From NCBI GenBank assembly GCA_002714015.1, contig PAWF01000038.1:29078-39971 (forward strand): a DNA stretch of 10,894 bases, in the 5' to 3' direction. The notes below the pieces were generated by a model. The model made no database searches. It saw nothing but the letters and a program-made list of their open reading frames with translations, and had not been told where the DNA came from. Each line of letters starts with the position of its first letter. The stretch's first letter is position 1. Shown here in pieces: positions 1 to 7,187 of this stretch. The position numbers and the translations under genes are program-made. This DNA comes from Gammaproteobacteria bacterium (GTDB taxonomy: Bacteria > Pseudomonadota > Alphaproteobacteria > UBA828).

Positions 1-731
1 AAACCAAGTGGAAAGCCAATTTTCCGATATTTTTTTGCAAGCTCAAAAAAACCTTTGATTGGTTCACTTATCCCTAGACCTTTATCTCTTAATGTCACTA
101 ATACATAAATGACAAGAGCTGCCATCATTAGCCATCGAACTATAGATGTTGTTATTGCTGCCCCTTGAGCGCCCATTTCTGGCGCACCCATTTCACCAAA
201 AATAAATATCCAGTTTAAAAGTGCATTTAATGCAACGGCTCCAATCATACTGATCATTGCAGGAAGAGGTTTACCAAGACCTTCTAAAAAAAACCCAGTT
301 GTTGCCCAAATCATAAATGCTGGAAAACCCCATGAAATCCAACGCAAGACTTCTGATCCGCCTATTGCTACAGCCTGAGTTTGACCAAACAATAGAAGTA
401 AAGGCTCACCTGCAAGGCAAATGAGTCCCATTAGGATCCCAAAAAAGACTCCTTGAACTAAGCCAACTCTCCAAATTTGTCCACATGCAATATTGTTTCC
501 AGCTCCCCTTGCTTGAGAGACCATTATTACAGTTCCTTGAGCTAGACCTACTCCAATAAGTACTATTACAATTTGTAGTGCATTTGATGCAGCATAATTA
601 GCTAGAGGTTCGGTTCCATAATGTCCTACCATAGCAGTGTCTATGGCTACCATTACAAGCAATCCTGCCCTAGCAATTATCATAGGTAGAGCAAGCAAAA
701 ATGTTTCATAAAGGTGAGTTGTAAATTTCAT
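1..731 (-). CDS. MATE family efflux transporter (N-terminal 243 residues, truncated by window edge)
   Basis: An open frame runs from an ATG at 731 to the left edge with no stop, so the C-terminal half lies outside the window. It begins MKFTTHLYETFLLALPMIIA and continues through strongly hydrophobic stretches separated by short polar loops (for example VMVAIDTAMVGHYG, IVIVLIGVGLAQGTVIMVSQ and VALNALLNWIFIFGEMGAPE). This is the pattern of the first six to seven membrane helices of MATE (NorM/DinF) exporters, including the family's GxxxxAxxGAAxxT-type loop, seen here as EMGAQGAAITTSIVRW. MATE proteins are inner-membrane Na+ or H+ antiporters that expel cationic drugs and metabolites, and a full member has about 440-460 residues. 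No Shine-Dalgarno sequence precedes the ATG, but a good promoter ends about 17 bases upstream, so the transcript may be nearly leaderless. The family call is secure; the substrate is unknown. Confidence 0.9.
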   Translation of the reverse strand, partial: MKFTTHLYETFLLALPMIIARAGLLVMVAIDTAMVGHYGTEPLANYAASNALQIVIVLIGVGLAQGTVIMVSQARGAGNNIACGQIWRVGLVQGVFFGILMGLICLAGEPLLLLFGQTQAVAIGGSEVLRWISWGFPAFMIWATTGFFLEGLGKPLPAMISMIGAVALNALLNWIFIFGEMGAPEMGAQGAAITTSIVRWLMMAALVIYVLVTLRDKGLGISEPIKGFFELAKKYRKIGFPLG

Positions 732-747
732 GAACTAATCGATAGAA

Positions 748-776
748 GTTACAGTATTTGTTACTACTTTTGTCAA
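748..776 (-). promoter_or_regulatory. Putative sigma-70 promoter of the MATE gene
   Basis: On the minus strand there is a perfect -35 TTGACA (776-771), a 17-base spacer and a -10 TGTAAC (753-748, four of six consensus matches). Transcription would start near 741, leaving only about 10 bases of leader before the ATG at 731. Seen by eye, with no experimental support. Confidence 0.4.
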
Positions 777-842
777 AGAGTTTAGACCCCAGTTCATACC
801 GAAGGTATATTATTGTTGTGTATTCTAATTATTTTGGCTTAT

Positions 843-859
843 AGATAGTATAACTATCT
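843..859. repeat. 17-bp perfect palindrome, possible operator
   Basis: AGATAGT and its exact reverse complement ACTATCT are separated by ATA. The stem is AT-rich and no T-run follows, so it is more like a dimer binding site than a terminator. It lies about 65 bases upstream of the putative MATE -35 box and about 240 bases upstream of the putative pckA -35 box. Confidence 0.3.
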
Positions 860-1099
860 TAGATTTTAGAAACTTAATTAATTGCTAGAATGATTAAATT
901 TAGGAAAGAATGCATAAACTTATGGGAAATGTTAAAAGTCAGCGAATCTCTATTTAAGAAACTTAATTTAATATAAGGCAAAAGTAATGAATGAATTAAA
1001 CTTGCCCTTTTAATAAGTTATCATCTATTGGGGAGAGTTTATAAAGAGATAGTAAAAAAAACAAAATATGAAAAATTAGGTTGCGGCAATTGATCACTC

Positions 1100-1128
1100 T
1101 TGAAACGTTCGTATGTAGGGTGTTCAAT
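1100..1128 (+). promoter_or_regulatory. Putative pckA promoter
   Basis: A -35-like TTGAAA (1100-1105, five of six consensus matches), a 17-base spacer and a -10-like TTCAAT (1123-1128, four of six). Transcription from here would give a leader of about 110 bases containing the hairpin at 1190-1219. This is the best-scoring pair found by eye upstream of pckA; weaker alternatives exist. Confidence 0.3.
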
Positions 1129-1189
1129 GTGCCTTGCTATTTAGTCAAGCCCATTTCGGGAATTTAGTATTTGTTTATTAGTGTAGATA

Positions 1190-1219
1190 GGTTCGAGGCG
1201 TGGTGGTGTTCTTCGAACC
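1190..1219 (+). promoter_or_regulatory. Hairpin in the pckA leader
   Basis: GGTTCGA (1190-1196) and its exact reverse complement TCGAACC (1213-1219) flank a 16-base loop that is rich in G and T. The stem ends six bases before the purine-rich ribosome binding site (1225-1232), so folding could affect translation initiation. There is no T-run after it, so it is not a terminator. Its role as a control element is inferred from position only. Confidence 0.35.
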
Positions 1220-1224
1220 CAGAT

Positions 1225-1232
1225 GGAAGGAG
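1225..1232 (+). promoter_or_regulatory. Shine-Dalgarno sequence that bears on the pckA start
   Basis: GGAAGGAG is a near-ideal ribosome binding site. It overlaps the upstream in-frame ATG at 1223 and therefore cannot serve it. It lies 14 bases before the ATG at 1247, which is longer than usual. It favours 1247 as the start. Confidence 0.5.
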
Positions 1233-1246
1233 CGAAACCGCCGGTC

Positions 1247-2854
1247 ATGACGAATATAGGCCCTTTTGTAAGCCCCCACGGGCTTGAACACGTAGGCTTG
1301 ACGGGTAACTCCGTCACCTACTGGAATCTGAATACTCCTGCACTTTATACTGCTGCCATTAGAAATGATGAGGCTGATATAGCATCTGGTGGAGCACTTA
1401 TTGCGCTGACAGGTGAGCATACAGGGCGCTCTCCGAATGATAAATTTGTCGTACGAGATAAAATCACTGAAAATGAAGTCGAGTGGGGTGACATAAATAA
1501 ACCTTTTTCAGCTAGTGACTTTGAGTTGGTATTGCAAGATATGACCAACTATTTAAAGGATAAAGAATTATACGTTCAGGATTGTTTTGCCGGAGCAGAT
1601 CCAGCACACAGACTTTCAATTAGAGTTGTATCAGAATATGCCTGGCATAATTTATTTGCCCGTAACTTATTTATAACTCAATCTCTTGAAAATATGTCAG
1701 ATCAAAAGCCTGATTTTACTATAATCCAGGCGCCAGGGTTTCAAGCTGATCCAAGCAGGCACCATACCAAATCTTCAACATGTATTTTAGTAGATTTCAC
1801 AAGACGCTTGGTTTTAATTGGAGGAACTTCTTATGCTGGAGAGTGTAAAAAATCGGTTTTTTCAATATTGAATTTTTTGTTACCAGCTAATGATGTTTTG
1901 CCAATGCACTGTTCAGTTAATGTTGGTAAAGAAGGTGATGCTGCAGTGTTTTTTGGTCTTTCTGGGACTGGGAAAACAACTTTATCTGCAGACCCGCTTA
2001 GAAATTTAATAGGGGATGATGAGCACGGGTGGTCATCACAGGGTCTATTTAATTTTGAAGGTGGTTGTTACGCAAAAGTTATACGTCTTTCTGAAGAGGC
2101 GGAACCAGAAATTTTTGCAACAACTAAAATGTTTGGAACTGTTTTAGAAAATGTAGTAATGGATCAAGATACAGGAATTTTAGATTTAGATGATCCGCAA
2201 CACACAGAAAATACAAGGGGTGCTTATCCACTTTCCTTTATACCTAATGCCAGTAAAACTGGCTTAGCAGGTCACCCTAAAAACGTCATTATGTTGACTG
2301 CTGATGCTTTTGGGGTGTTACCACCCATAGCGAAGTTAACTCCAGCTCAAGCAATGTATCATTTTCTCTCGGGCTATACTGCAAAGGTAGCGGGCACTGA
2401 GAAAGGGCTTAGCAAAGAACCACAGGCAACATTCTCAACTTGCTTTGGGGCACCGTTTATGCCTCGACATCCATCAGTATATGCAAAGATGTTAAGACAT
2501 CGACTTGAAGAAACGGGTGCAAATTGTTGGCTTGTTAATACAGGTTGGACAGGTGGACCATATGGAGTTGGCAAGCGAATGGAGATTGCTAATACTCGTG
2601 CTTTATTGAGGGCTGCGTTAGATAATACCCTTACAAAAGCTGAAATGAGGAAAGACAAGTCATTTGGGCTTCAGGTTCCAACCAATTGTTCAGGTGTTGA
2701 TAGAACGATTTTAAATCCTCAAGATACTTGGTTAGACAAAGGTGCATATGAAAAACAAGCTCAGGATCTAGTTGAGCGTTTTCATAAAAACTTTATGCAG
2801 TTTGAGGGTCATGTAGGTGAAGAAGTTCTTGAAGCTGCACCAAATTCATCTTGA
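1247..2854 (+). CDS. pckA: Phosphoenolpyruvate carboxykinase (ATP), PckA
   Basis: Catalyses the ATP-dependent conversion of oxaloacetate to phosphoenolpyruvate and CO2, the entry step of gluconeogenesis, in the cytoplasm. From the ATG at 1247 the protein has 535 residues, the usual size for this family. Visible motifs, numbered from that start, are TGRSPNDKF (around 59-67, substrate-binding Arg61), the YAGECKK segment (196-202, metal and substrate Lys202), His221, the ATP-binding P-loop GLSGTGKTT (237-245) and the metal-binding GDDEHGW (256-262), all intact. The segment [16 protein letters not shown] holds the later conserved Arg. An in-frame ATG at 1223 would add eight residues, but it has no ribosome binding site of its own. 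The 1247 start also matches the N-terminal length I recall for rhizobial PckA. The gene is monocistronic, diverges from the MATE gene and converges on polA 46 bases away. Function is certain; the exact start is less so. Confidence 0.97.
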   Translation: MTNIGPFVSPHGLEHVGLTGNSVTYWNLNTPALYTAAIRNDEADIASGGALIALTGEHTGRSPNDKFVVRDKITENEVEWGDINKPFSASDFELVLQDMTNYLKDKELYVQDCFAGADPAHRLSIRVVSEYAWHNLFARNLFITQSLENMSDQKPDFTIIQAPGFQADPSRHHTKSSTCILVDFTRRLVLIGGTSYAGECKKSVFSILNFLLPANDVLPMHCSVNVGKEGDAAVFFGLSGTGKTTLSADPLRNLIGDDEHGWSSQGLFNFEGGCYAKVIRLSEEAEPEIFATTKMFGTVLENVVMDQDTGILDLDDPQHTENTRGAYPLSFIPNASKTGLAGHPKNVIMLTADAFGVLPPIAKLTPAQAMYHFLSGYTAKVAGTEKGLSKEPQATFSTCFGAPFMPRHPSVYAKMLRHRLEETGANCWLVNTGWTGGPYGVGKRMEIANTRALLRAALDNTLTKAEMRKDKSFGLQVPTNCSGVDRTILNPQDTWLDKGAYEKQAQDLVERFHKNFMQFEGHVGEEVLEAAPNSS

Positions 2855-2900
2855 TATCCCTAAAAAAGAAAATCAATTATGAAACGTTTTAGAGAAGCCT

Positions 2901-3791
2901 TTAGTGGGCATTAGACCAATCCAGTCCTGTACCCGTTTCCACAGTCAGAGGCACATCAAGCTGCGCAGAGTTCTCCATAGTTAGACGTATAATAGGCTCT
3001 ATAATTTCGAGCTCTTCATCTGGAATTTCGAATACAAGTTCATCATGAACTTGGAGAAGCATCTTTGCCTTTGATCCAGATTCTTCCAGTGTTTTTGAAA
3101 CTCGGATCATTGCTAATTTTATTATATCTGCTGCTGTTCCTTGGATTGGAGCGTTAATGGCAGCTCGTTCAGAAAACTGCCTTCGTGCAGCATTTTTATC
3201 ATTTATTCCTGATGTAAAACATTTTCTTCCAAAAAGTGTAGAAACAAAACCGGATGAACGAGCTTTCTGAATAGTATGATCCATATAATCACGAATTCCG
3301 GGATATTGTTCAAAATATGATTCTATATATGTTTTTGCTTCTTTTTGGGATATTCCTAGCTGTCGGGATAATCCAAATGGGCTAATGCCATATATAATAC
3401 CAAAATTTATTGCTTTAGCTGATCGACGAATCATTGGGTCAATATTGTTAACAGGTATACCAAAAACTTGGCTTGCAGTTAGAGCATGTATATCAATATT
3501 ATTAGCAAATGCATCTTTTAAGCTTTTTACATTTGCTATGTGGGCCAGAATACGAAGTTCTATCTGTGAGTAGTCTGCAGAAAGTAGTGAATGGCCCTTT
3601 TCAGCAATAAATGCCTCTCTAATCTTTCGACCTTCCTCTGTCCTAATTGGTATATTTTGCAGGTTAGGATTTGAAGAAGAAAGACGTCCTGTTCCCGCAG
3701 TTGTCATGCTAAAGGAAGTATGAACTCTATTAGTTTTTGGGTTAATATGTTCTAATAACGCGTCTGTGTAAGTACTTTTTAATTTTGTCAA
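2901..3791 (-). CDS. polA: DNA polymerase I, C-terminal part: palm and fingers of polymerase domain
   Basis: In frame with the N-terminal part and continuing directly after the TGA. The first possible initiation codon is a TTG at 3791, one codon past the stop. It gives 296 residues and all polymerase motifs: motif A SADYSQIELR (Asp73), motif B or O-helix RRSAKAINFGIIYG (Arg122, Lys126, Phe130, Tyr134) and motif C QVHDELVFE (His249, Asp250, Glu251). The Phe in motif B is the residue that in E. coli (Phe762) disfavours dideoxynucleotides. The C terminus, TGLDWSNAH, matches the usual PolA end. No clear Shine-Dalgarno precedes the TTG, so independent translation is doubtful; restart coupled to termination at the TGA is conceivable. 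Convergent with pckA, and no terminator hairpin lies in the 46 bases between them. Confidence 0.85.
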   Translation of the reverse strand: MTKLKSTYTDALLEHINPKTNRVHTSFSMTTAGTGRLSSSNPNLQNIPIRTEEGRKIREAFIAEKGHSLLSADYSQIELRILAHIANVKSLKDAFANNIDIHALTASQVFGIPVNNIDPMIRRSAKAINFGIIYGISPFGLSRQLGISQKEAKTYIESYFEQYPGIRDYMDHTIQKARSSGFVSTLFGRKCFTSGINDKNAARRQFSERAAINAPIQGTAADIIKLAMIRVSKTLEESGSKAKMLLQVHDELVFEIPDEELEIIEPIIRLTMENSAQLDVPLTVETGTGLDWSNAH

Positions 3792-3794
3792 TTG

Positions 3795-5651
3795 TCACCA
3801 CTTTAATACTAGTGAAGGGATTTTGTGACCCTCTGCTGCAAGGTTTTCTAAAACATCAGCGCTAGTGCTTCTAGCTCCAGATTTGCCTTTTTTTTCAGCT
3901 TTTAGACCCATTTCATCAAATAAGATTTCTCCAAGTTGTTTTGGTGAGCCTAAGTTAAATTCTTTATCCGATATTTTATGAACTTGTTTTTCTAATTCAC
4001 TAATAGATTGGGAAAAATCATTAGAGAGTCGAGAAAGAACTTTACGGTCAAGTTTGACACCAGTTTCTTCCATTTTCATAAGTATTTGAACCAACGGTCT
4101 TTCTAATCTTTCGTATACAGTTACCATACGTTGTTCAAGAAGTTGGGACTGAAGTTTAGTAAAAAGTCTGAGTGTTATATCTGAATCTTCTGCTGAATAT
4201 TGGCAAGCAGCATCTAATTTAACTAAGTCAAAGGTTATCTTTCCTTTTCCTGAACCAGTAACTTCTTTATATGTTATCGGTTTATGATCTAGGTGTAATA
4301 AGGACAATTCATCCATTCCATGACCGTGCATTGACCCATCAAGAACAAAAGACATCACCATGCTATCAGCGATGCTTGTTAGATTTACGCCATATTTAGC
4401 AAGAACTAGCATATCGTATTTTATATTTTGACCTACTTTAAGAATTGAAGGATTTTCTAAAATAGGTTTTAAGTTAGTTATAACTTTATCAAGTTCTATT
4501 TGAGTAAAACTTTCTGGGTCTTCTAAAATATCTTCAGACCGATGAGATATTGGAATATAGCATGCCTCTCCAGCAGCCACTGCTAAGGAAATACCTACAA
4601 GTTTAGCACGATTTGCATCTAGAGAGTTTGTTTCTGTATCTATTGCGACAATCCCAGCTTTTCGAGCGCGAGATACCCAAGATTGAAGGGAAGTAATATC
4701 CTGTACAAGTGAATAATTCTTAGTAGGCTTATCATAATTTGAGCTTACCTCAAGGTCTTGGTTACTAGTTTTTTCAAGTTGGGTAGAAATTCGTTGGGCA
4801 GCAGATTTAAAACCTTGTACATTTAAAAAATTCATCAAAGTTTTTGGATTTATCTTTTGAACTGCTAGTTTTTCAATTGGTTCTGGAACTGGAACATCAT
4901 CTCTTAATTTAACTAATTTTCTAGAAATCAAAGCCATTTTAGTATTGTTTAATATATTTTCGCGGCGCTTAGTTTGCTTGATTTCATCAGCACGTGAGAT
5001 AAGTGAGTCTAAGTCGCCATATTCATTGATAAGCTGTGCAGCAGTTTTTATACCAATTCCAGGTACACCAGGAACATTATCTGAACTGTCCCCAGCAAGG
5101 GATTGAACATCCACTACTTTATTGGGCATTACTCCAAATTTTTCAAAGACTCCATTTTCTCCAATAGTTTTATTCTTAAAATGATCAAATACCATAACCT
5201 GCTCGCCAACTACGAGTTGCATTAGATCTTTATCAGAAGTAACTATCGTTACTTTTGCCCCCCTCTCACGTGCTATTCGTGTATATGTTGCTATAAGGTC
5301 ATCTGCTTCAAAACCTTTAAGTTCCAGAGCAGCTACATTAAAGGCACGTACCGCTTCACGTACAAGGTCAAACTGGGGTATTAATTCTTCAGGTGGGGCA
5401 TCCCTGTTAGCTTTATAATCAGGAAATATGTCATTTCTAAAAGTTTTGCGAGCAGTATCGAATACCACAGCTATATGATCAGCATTCGTTTCGCGAAGCA
5501 TAGCCCAGAGCATGTTTGTAAATCCAAGTACTGCATTAACTGGCGTGCCGTCTGAACGGGTTAAAGGTGGCAATGCGTAGAAAGCCCGAAATAAGAAACC
5601 TGAGCCATCGATTAAGGATACATGTTTCGGTGCTTTAGCTGTCGATTTCAT
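3795..5651 (-). CDS. polA: DNA polymerase I, N-terminal part: 5' nuclease, 3'-5' exonuclease and start of polymerase domain
   Basis: 618 residues. The 5' nuclease (about 10-290) shows LIDGSGFLFRAFYALPPL with Asp15, GFEADDLIATY, VTSDKDLMQL and LAGDSSDNVPGVPGIGIKTA (185-204), the metal-binding acidic set and the helix-hairpin-helix. The 3'-5' proofreading domain (about 315-500) keeps all its active-site residues: DTET (Asp338, Glu340), GQNIKYD (Asn409, Asp413) and YSAED (Tyr485, Asp489). Many bacterial PolA proteins have lost proofreading, so this one appears competent. From about 505 the polymerase thumb begins, and it ends at the TGA. The polypeptide alone would hold both nucleases but no polymerase active site. 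No Shine-Dalgarno is visible before the ATG at 5651; the start matches the family's N terminus. The gene lies 184 bases downstream of the zinc-finger gene on the same strand. Confidence 0.9.
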   Translation of the reverse strand: MKSTAKAPKHVSLIDGSGFLFRAFYALPPLTRSDGTPVNAVLGFTNMLWAMLRETNADHIAVVFDTARKTFRNDIFPDYKANRDAPPEELIPQFDLVREAVRAFNVAALELKGFEADDLIATYTRIARERGAKVTIVTSDKDLMQLVVGEQVMVFDHFKNKTIGENGVFEKFGVMPNKVVDVQSLAGDSSDNVPGVPGIGIKTAAQLINEYGDLDSLISRADEIKQTKRRENILNNTKMALISRKLVKLRDDVPVPEPIEKLAVQKINPKTLMNFLNVQGFKSAAQRISTQLEKTSNQDLEVSSNYDKPTKNYSLVQDITSLQSWVSRARKAGIVAIDTETNSLDANRAKLVGISLAVAAGEACYIPISHRSEDILEDPESFTQIELDKVITNLKPILENPSILKVGQNIKYDMLVLAKYGVNLTSIADSMVMSFVLDGSMHGHGMDELSLLHLDHKPITYKEVTGSGKGKITFDLVKLDAACQYSAEDSDITLRLFTKLQSQLLEQRMVTVYERLERPLVQILMKMEETGVKLDRKVLSRLSNDFSQSISELEKQVHKISDKEFNLGSPKQLGEILFDEMGLKAEKKGKSGARSTSADVLENLAAEGHKIPSLVLKW

Positions 5652-5702
5652 ATTTTTTTACTATTTGTTAATTTATTTTAAGAGAAAATATTTATTTTAG
5701 GA

Positions 5703-5830
5703 CAGCAGCATTTAAGTTGTTTTATCACATATGAACAAATATATAGATTATAGAGAATTTGGGATTTTACATTTTATCTTTTGCCTCAAAACAATAATAT
5801 ATAGAATAATAATAGGGTAAAATGCTGCTG
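5703..5830. repeat. 11-bp inverted repeat flanking 106 AT-rich bases between the zinc-finger gene and polA
   Basis: CAGCAGCATTT (5703-5713) and its exact reverse complement AAATGCTGCTG (5820-5830). The right arm lies five bases beyond the zinc-finger gene's stop and the left arm about 50 bases before the polA ATG, so a zinc-finger-polA transcript could form a long-range stem. A TATAAT on the minus strand (5752-5747) lies between the arms and could be a polA -10 box, but no good -35 accompanies it. No target-site duplication was seen, so a mobile element is not supported. Confidence 0.35.
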
Positions 5831-5835
5831 CTTTA

Positions 5836-6024
5836 CTATATTTCTTGACTATCATCTAAAGTTTTAAGAATAAATCTACGGTCACAGTAAGGGCATTCAA
5901 CCCAATTGTTTTCTCCCATGTTAAGGTAGACAAGGGGGTGTCCCAAAGACCCTCCCTCACCTTGGCATGAAACGGTTCGTGAAATAGATTCTATAATCTC
6001 AGGTGGGCTGGTAACTTGACTCAT
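5836..6024 (-). CDS. Small zf-CHCC zinc-finger protein (NDUFS6-like)
   Basis: 62 residues. It has the zf-CHCC pattern: Cys20, then GEGGSLGHP with His29, then VYLNMGE, and Cys44-Pro-Tyr-Cys47 followed by DRRF. These four residues would bind one zinc ion. The family is widespread in alphaproteobacteria and homologous to the mitochondrial complex I subunit NDUFS6, so a role near respiratory complex I is an inference from homology, not shown here. The start is well supported: AGGA lies seven bases before the ATG. A promoter candidate lies about 50 bases upstream at 6075-6102. The length is normal for the bacterial family. polA follows on the same strand after 184 bases. Confidence 0.9.
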   Translation of the reverse strand: MSQVTSPPEIIESISRTVSCQGEGGSLGHPLVYLNMGENNWVECPYCDRRFILKTLDDSQEI

Positions 6025-6051
6025 GTTAATTTCCTAAAGTATTCAGCTGAC

Positions 6052-6090
6052 TTGTTCATCATTGTTCTAAGGGAATGATAACCATTGTTC
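6052..6090 (-). repeat. Three GAACAA repeats around the zinc-finger gene promoter
   Basis: On the minus strand GAACAA occurs at 6090-6085, 6067-6062 and 6057-6052, with start-to-start spacings of 23 and 10 bases, roughly whole helical turns. They bracket the putative -10 box. This could be a regulator's repeated half-site or chance in AT-rich DNA. Confidence 0.2.
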
Positions 6091-6102
6091 ACTCTCAATC
6101 AA
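6075..6102 (-). promoter_or_regulatory. Putative promoter of the zinc-finger gene
   Basis: On the minus strand there is a -35 TTGATT (6102-6097, four of six consensus matches), a 16-base spacer and a -10 TATCAT (6080-6075, five of six). The leader would be about 45 bases and contain the AGGA ribosome binding site. Confidence 0.4.
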
Positions 6103-6129
6103 CTGACGTTTTTGGTCTCTTAGCCTTTT

Positions 6130-6158
6130 TTTACAATTTAGACAGAAATTAATCTATT
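6130..6158 (+). promoter_or_regulatory. Putative promoter of the ABC ATPase-MBL operon
   Basis: A -35 TTTACA (6130-6135, five of six consensus matches), a 17-base spacer and a -10 TCTATT (6153-6158, four of six). It lies about 60 bases before the ABC gene start. Confidence 0.3.
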
Positions 6159-6220
6159 AGTTCGAAAATTAAATGATTTTCATTGATAAATATATTTTGA
6201 GGAAATGGTAGTTAGAAATA

Positions 6221-7180
6221 ATGCAAAAATTGCTTAATGAACAAGAGCCTGCCATTAGAACCGATGGTTTAAGAAAGGTTTATAAAAGTCAGAATAAAGA
6301 GTCTGTTGAAGCATTGCGAGGTTTAAATATTAATATACCTCGAGGCGCATTTTTTGGACTTTTAGGTCCAAATGGGGCCGGAAAATCAACTTTCATTAAT
6401 ATATTAGCAGGTTTAGTAAACCGGACATCAGGGAATGCTAAGATATGTGGTTATGACACTATAAACGATATGAGAATGGCACGACTTTCTATTGGCGTTG
6501 TACCTCAAGAGCTTGTCTTAGATCCTTTTTTTACAGCTCGGGAGGCACTAGATGTGCAAGCAGGATATTATGGGTTAAAAGAATCTGAGAAAAGAACAGA
6601 AAAAATTCTCGAAGCTGTTGGTCTTTCTGATCAGGCGGACGCATATGCGCGCTCTCTATCGGGTGGAATGAGAAGGCGCCTGATGGTAGCAAAAGCCTTG
6701 GTTCATAATCCTCCAGTTGTAATACTTGATGAGCCAACAGCTGGAGTTGATGTGGAGTTAAGACAACAACTATGGGCATATCTCCAAGCGTTAAATGAAG
6801 CAGGTACAACAATTGTATTAACCACACATTATCTAGAAGAGGCTGAGGCCCTTTGTGACCGTATTGCAATTATTTACGAGGGTTCATTAGTTGCGTGTGA
6901 TGAAACTCAAGCATTATTAGCACCATTGGATAAAAAAGAAATATTAATTAGAATTGAGCAAGCTATAGAAGTAATTCCTAAAGAATTAAATCACTTAAAA
7001 TGTGAACTATTAGCGCCAAACGAACTTTTAATTTACTATAAACGTAGTCAGTCTGATATTTCAAAGATTTTAGATTTAATAAAAAATTTAGGAATAAATA
7101 TACTTGATATTACTACGAAAGAAGCTGACTTAGAGGATGCATTTCTTCACCTAACACGTTCAGCTCGGGATAAAATATAG
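6221..7180 (+). CDS. ABC transporter ATP-binding protein (YadG/CcmA-like, ABC-2 type)
   Basis: 319 residues and a complete nucleotide-binding domain: Walker A GPNGAGKST (49-57), Q-loop Gln96 in VVPQE, signature LSGGM (146-150), Walker B VVILDE (166-171), D-loop AGVD and the switch His203 in TTHYLEEAE. The sequence around NQAGYYG-type and GVDVELRQQLWAYL segments follows E. coli YadG closely, placing it with ABC-2 exporters that work with a separate membrane subunit. A C-terminal region of about 100 residues, typical of the group, ends at DLEDAFLHLT. The substrate is unknown. No permease gene is next to it, although YadG-like proteins are usually paired with one (YadH type). The ATG at 6221 is the only sensible start; GAGGAAA lies 15 bases upstream, which is rather far. 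The stop overlaps the next gene's ribosome binding site. Confidence 0.92.
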   Translation: MQKLLNEQEPAIRTDGLRKVYKSQNKESVEALRGLNINIPRGAFFGLLGPNGAGKSTFINILAGLVNRTSGNAKICGYDTINDMRMARLSIGVVPQELVLDPFFTAREALDVQAGYYGLKESEKRTEKILEAVGLSDQADAYARSLSGGMRRRLMVAKALVHNPPVVILDEPTAGVDVELRQQLWAYLQALNEAGTTIVLTTHYLEEAEALCDRIAIIYEGSLVACDETQALLAPLDKKEILIRIEQAIEVIPKELNHLKCELLAPNELLIYYKRSQSDISKILDLIKNLGINILDITTKEADLEDAFLHLTRSARDKI

Positions 7181-7187
7181 GATTAAG

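Larger units (their letters stand above)
732..1246. other. Divergent intergenic region between MATE and pckA
   Basis: About 500 bases with no convincing gene. It is very AT-rich up to about 1080 and becomes more GC-rich towards pckA. It holds the MATE promoter, a 17-bp palindrome (AGATAGT-ATA-ACTATCT, 843-859), a 12-bp direct repeat AGAAACTTAATT (868-879 and 957-968), a candidate pckA promoter and the pckA leader hairpin. Short open frames such as the 28-codon one at 890-976 lack a ribosome binding site and resemble nothing recognised. No tRNA or known riboswitch was seen. Confidence 0.6.
2901..5651 (-). pseudogene. polA: polA, DNA polymerase I, interrupted by one in-frame TGA
   Basis: The whole stretch is one 917-codon frame encoding a full-length DNA polymerase I (the E. 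coli enzyme has 928 residues), broken only by TGA at 3797-3795, codon 619. The surrounding sequence reads LVLKW-stop-QLTKLKSTYTDAL. E. coli has ILEYRGLAKLKSTYTDKL and Taq has ILEYRELTKLKSTYIDPL, so the stop sits exactly at a conserved Arg in the DNA-contacting thumb. One C-to-T change (CGA to TGA) explains it. There is no frameshift, and both halves keep all catalytic motifs and show no other decay. It is either a sequencing or assembly error, a very recent nonsense mutation, or a gene expressed by readthrough or restart. The two parts are described separately. Confidence 0.75.

Noticed and set aside
890..976. 28-codon frame MIKFRKECINLW... in the MATE-pckA gap
   Set aside because: No ribosome binding site, AT-rich chance frame, no similarity recognised.
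975..1012. Possible rho-independent terminator (AAGGCAA ... TTGCCCTTTT)
   Set aside because: The stem is only five to six pairs with a bulge and a loop of about 20 bases, and no gene ends just upstream on the plus strand.
1190..1220. GGTTCGA looked like the T-arm of a tRNA
   Set aside because: It pairs with TCGAACC across a 16-base loop; no acceptor, anticodon or D arm surrounds it.
1178..1548. Two open frames on the minus strand over the 5' part of pckA
   Set aside because: They are antisense to a certain gene, resemble no known protein and have no ribosome binding site.
2374..2658. 94-codon minus-strand frame over the 3' part of pckA
   Set aside because: Shadow of the pckA coding sequence, with no recognisable domain.
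2855..2900. Bidirectional terminator between convergent pckA and polA
   Set aside because: Only an 8-bp self-complementary AAACGTTT without a loop is present; no stable hairpin with T-run on either strand.
3385..3573. 62-codon plus-strand frame inside polA
   Set aside because: Antisense to the conserved motif B region of polA; its hydrophobic look is a by-product of the complementary codons.
3795..3797. Selenocysteine or reassigned UGA as explanation of the polA stop
   Set aside because: The family residue is Arg, not Cys or Trp; no SECIS-like hairpin was noticed downstream; Trp is TGG and UGA terminates other genes in the window.
6531..6869. 112-codon minus-strand frame inside the ABC ATPase gene
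   Set aside because: Antisense to the conserved signature and Walker B region, with no family resemblance.
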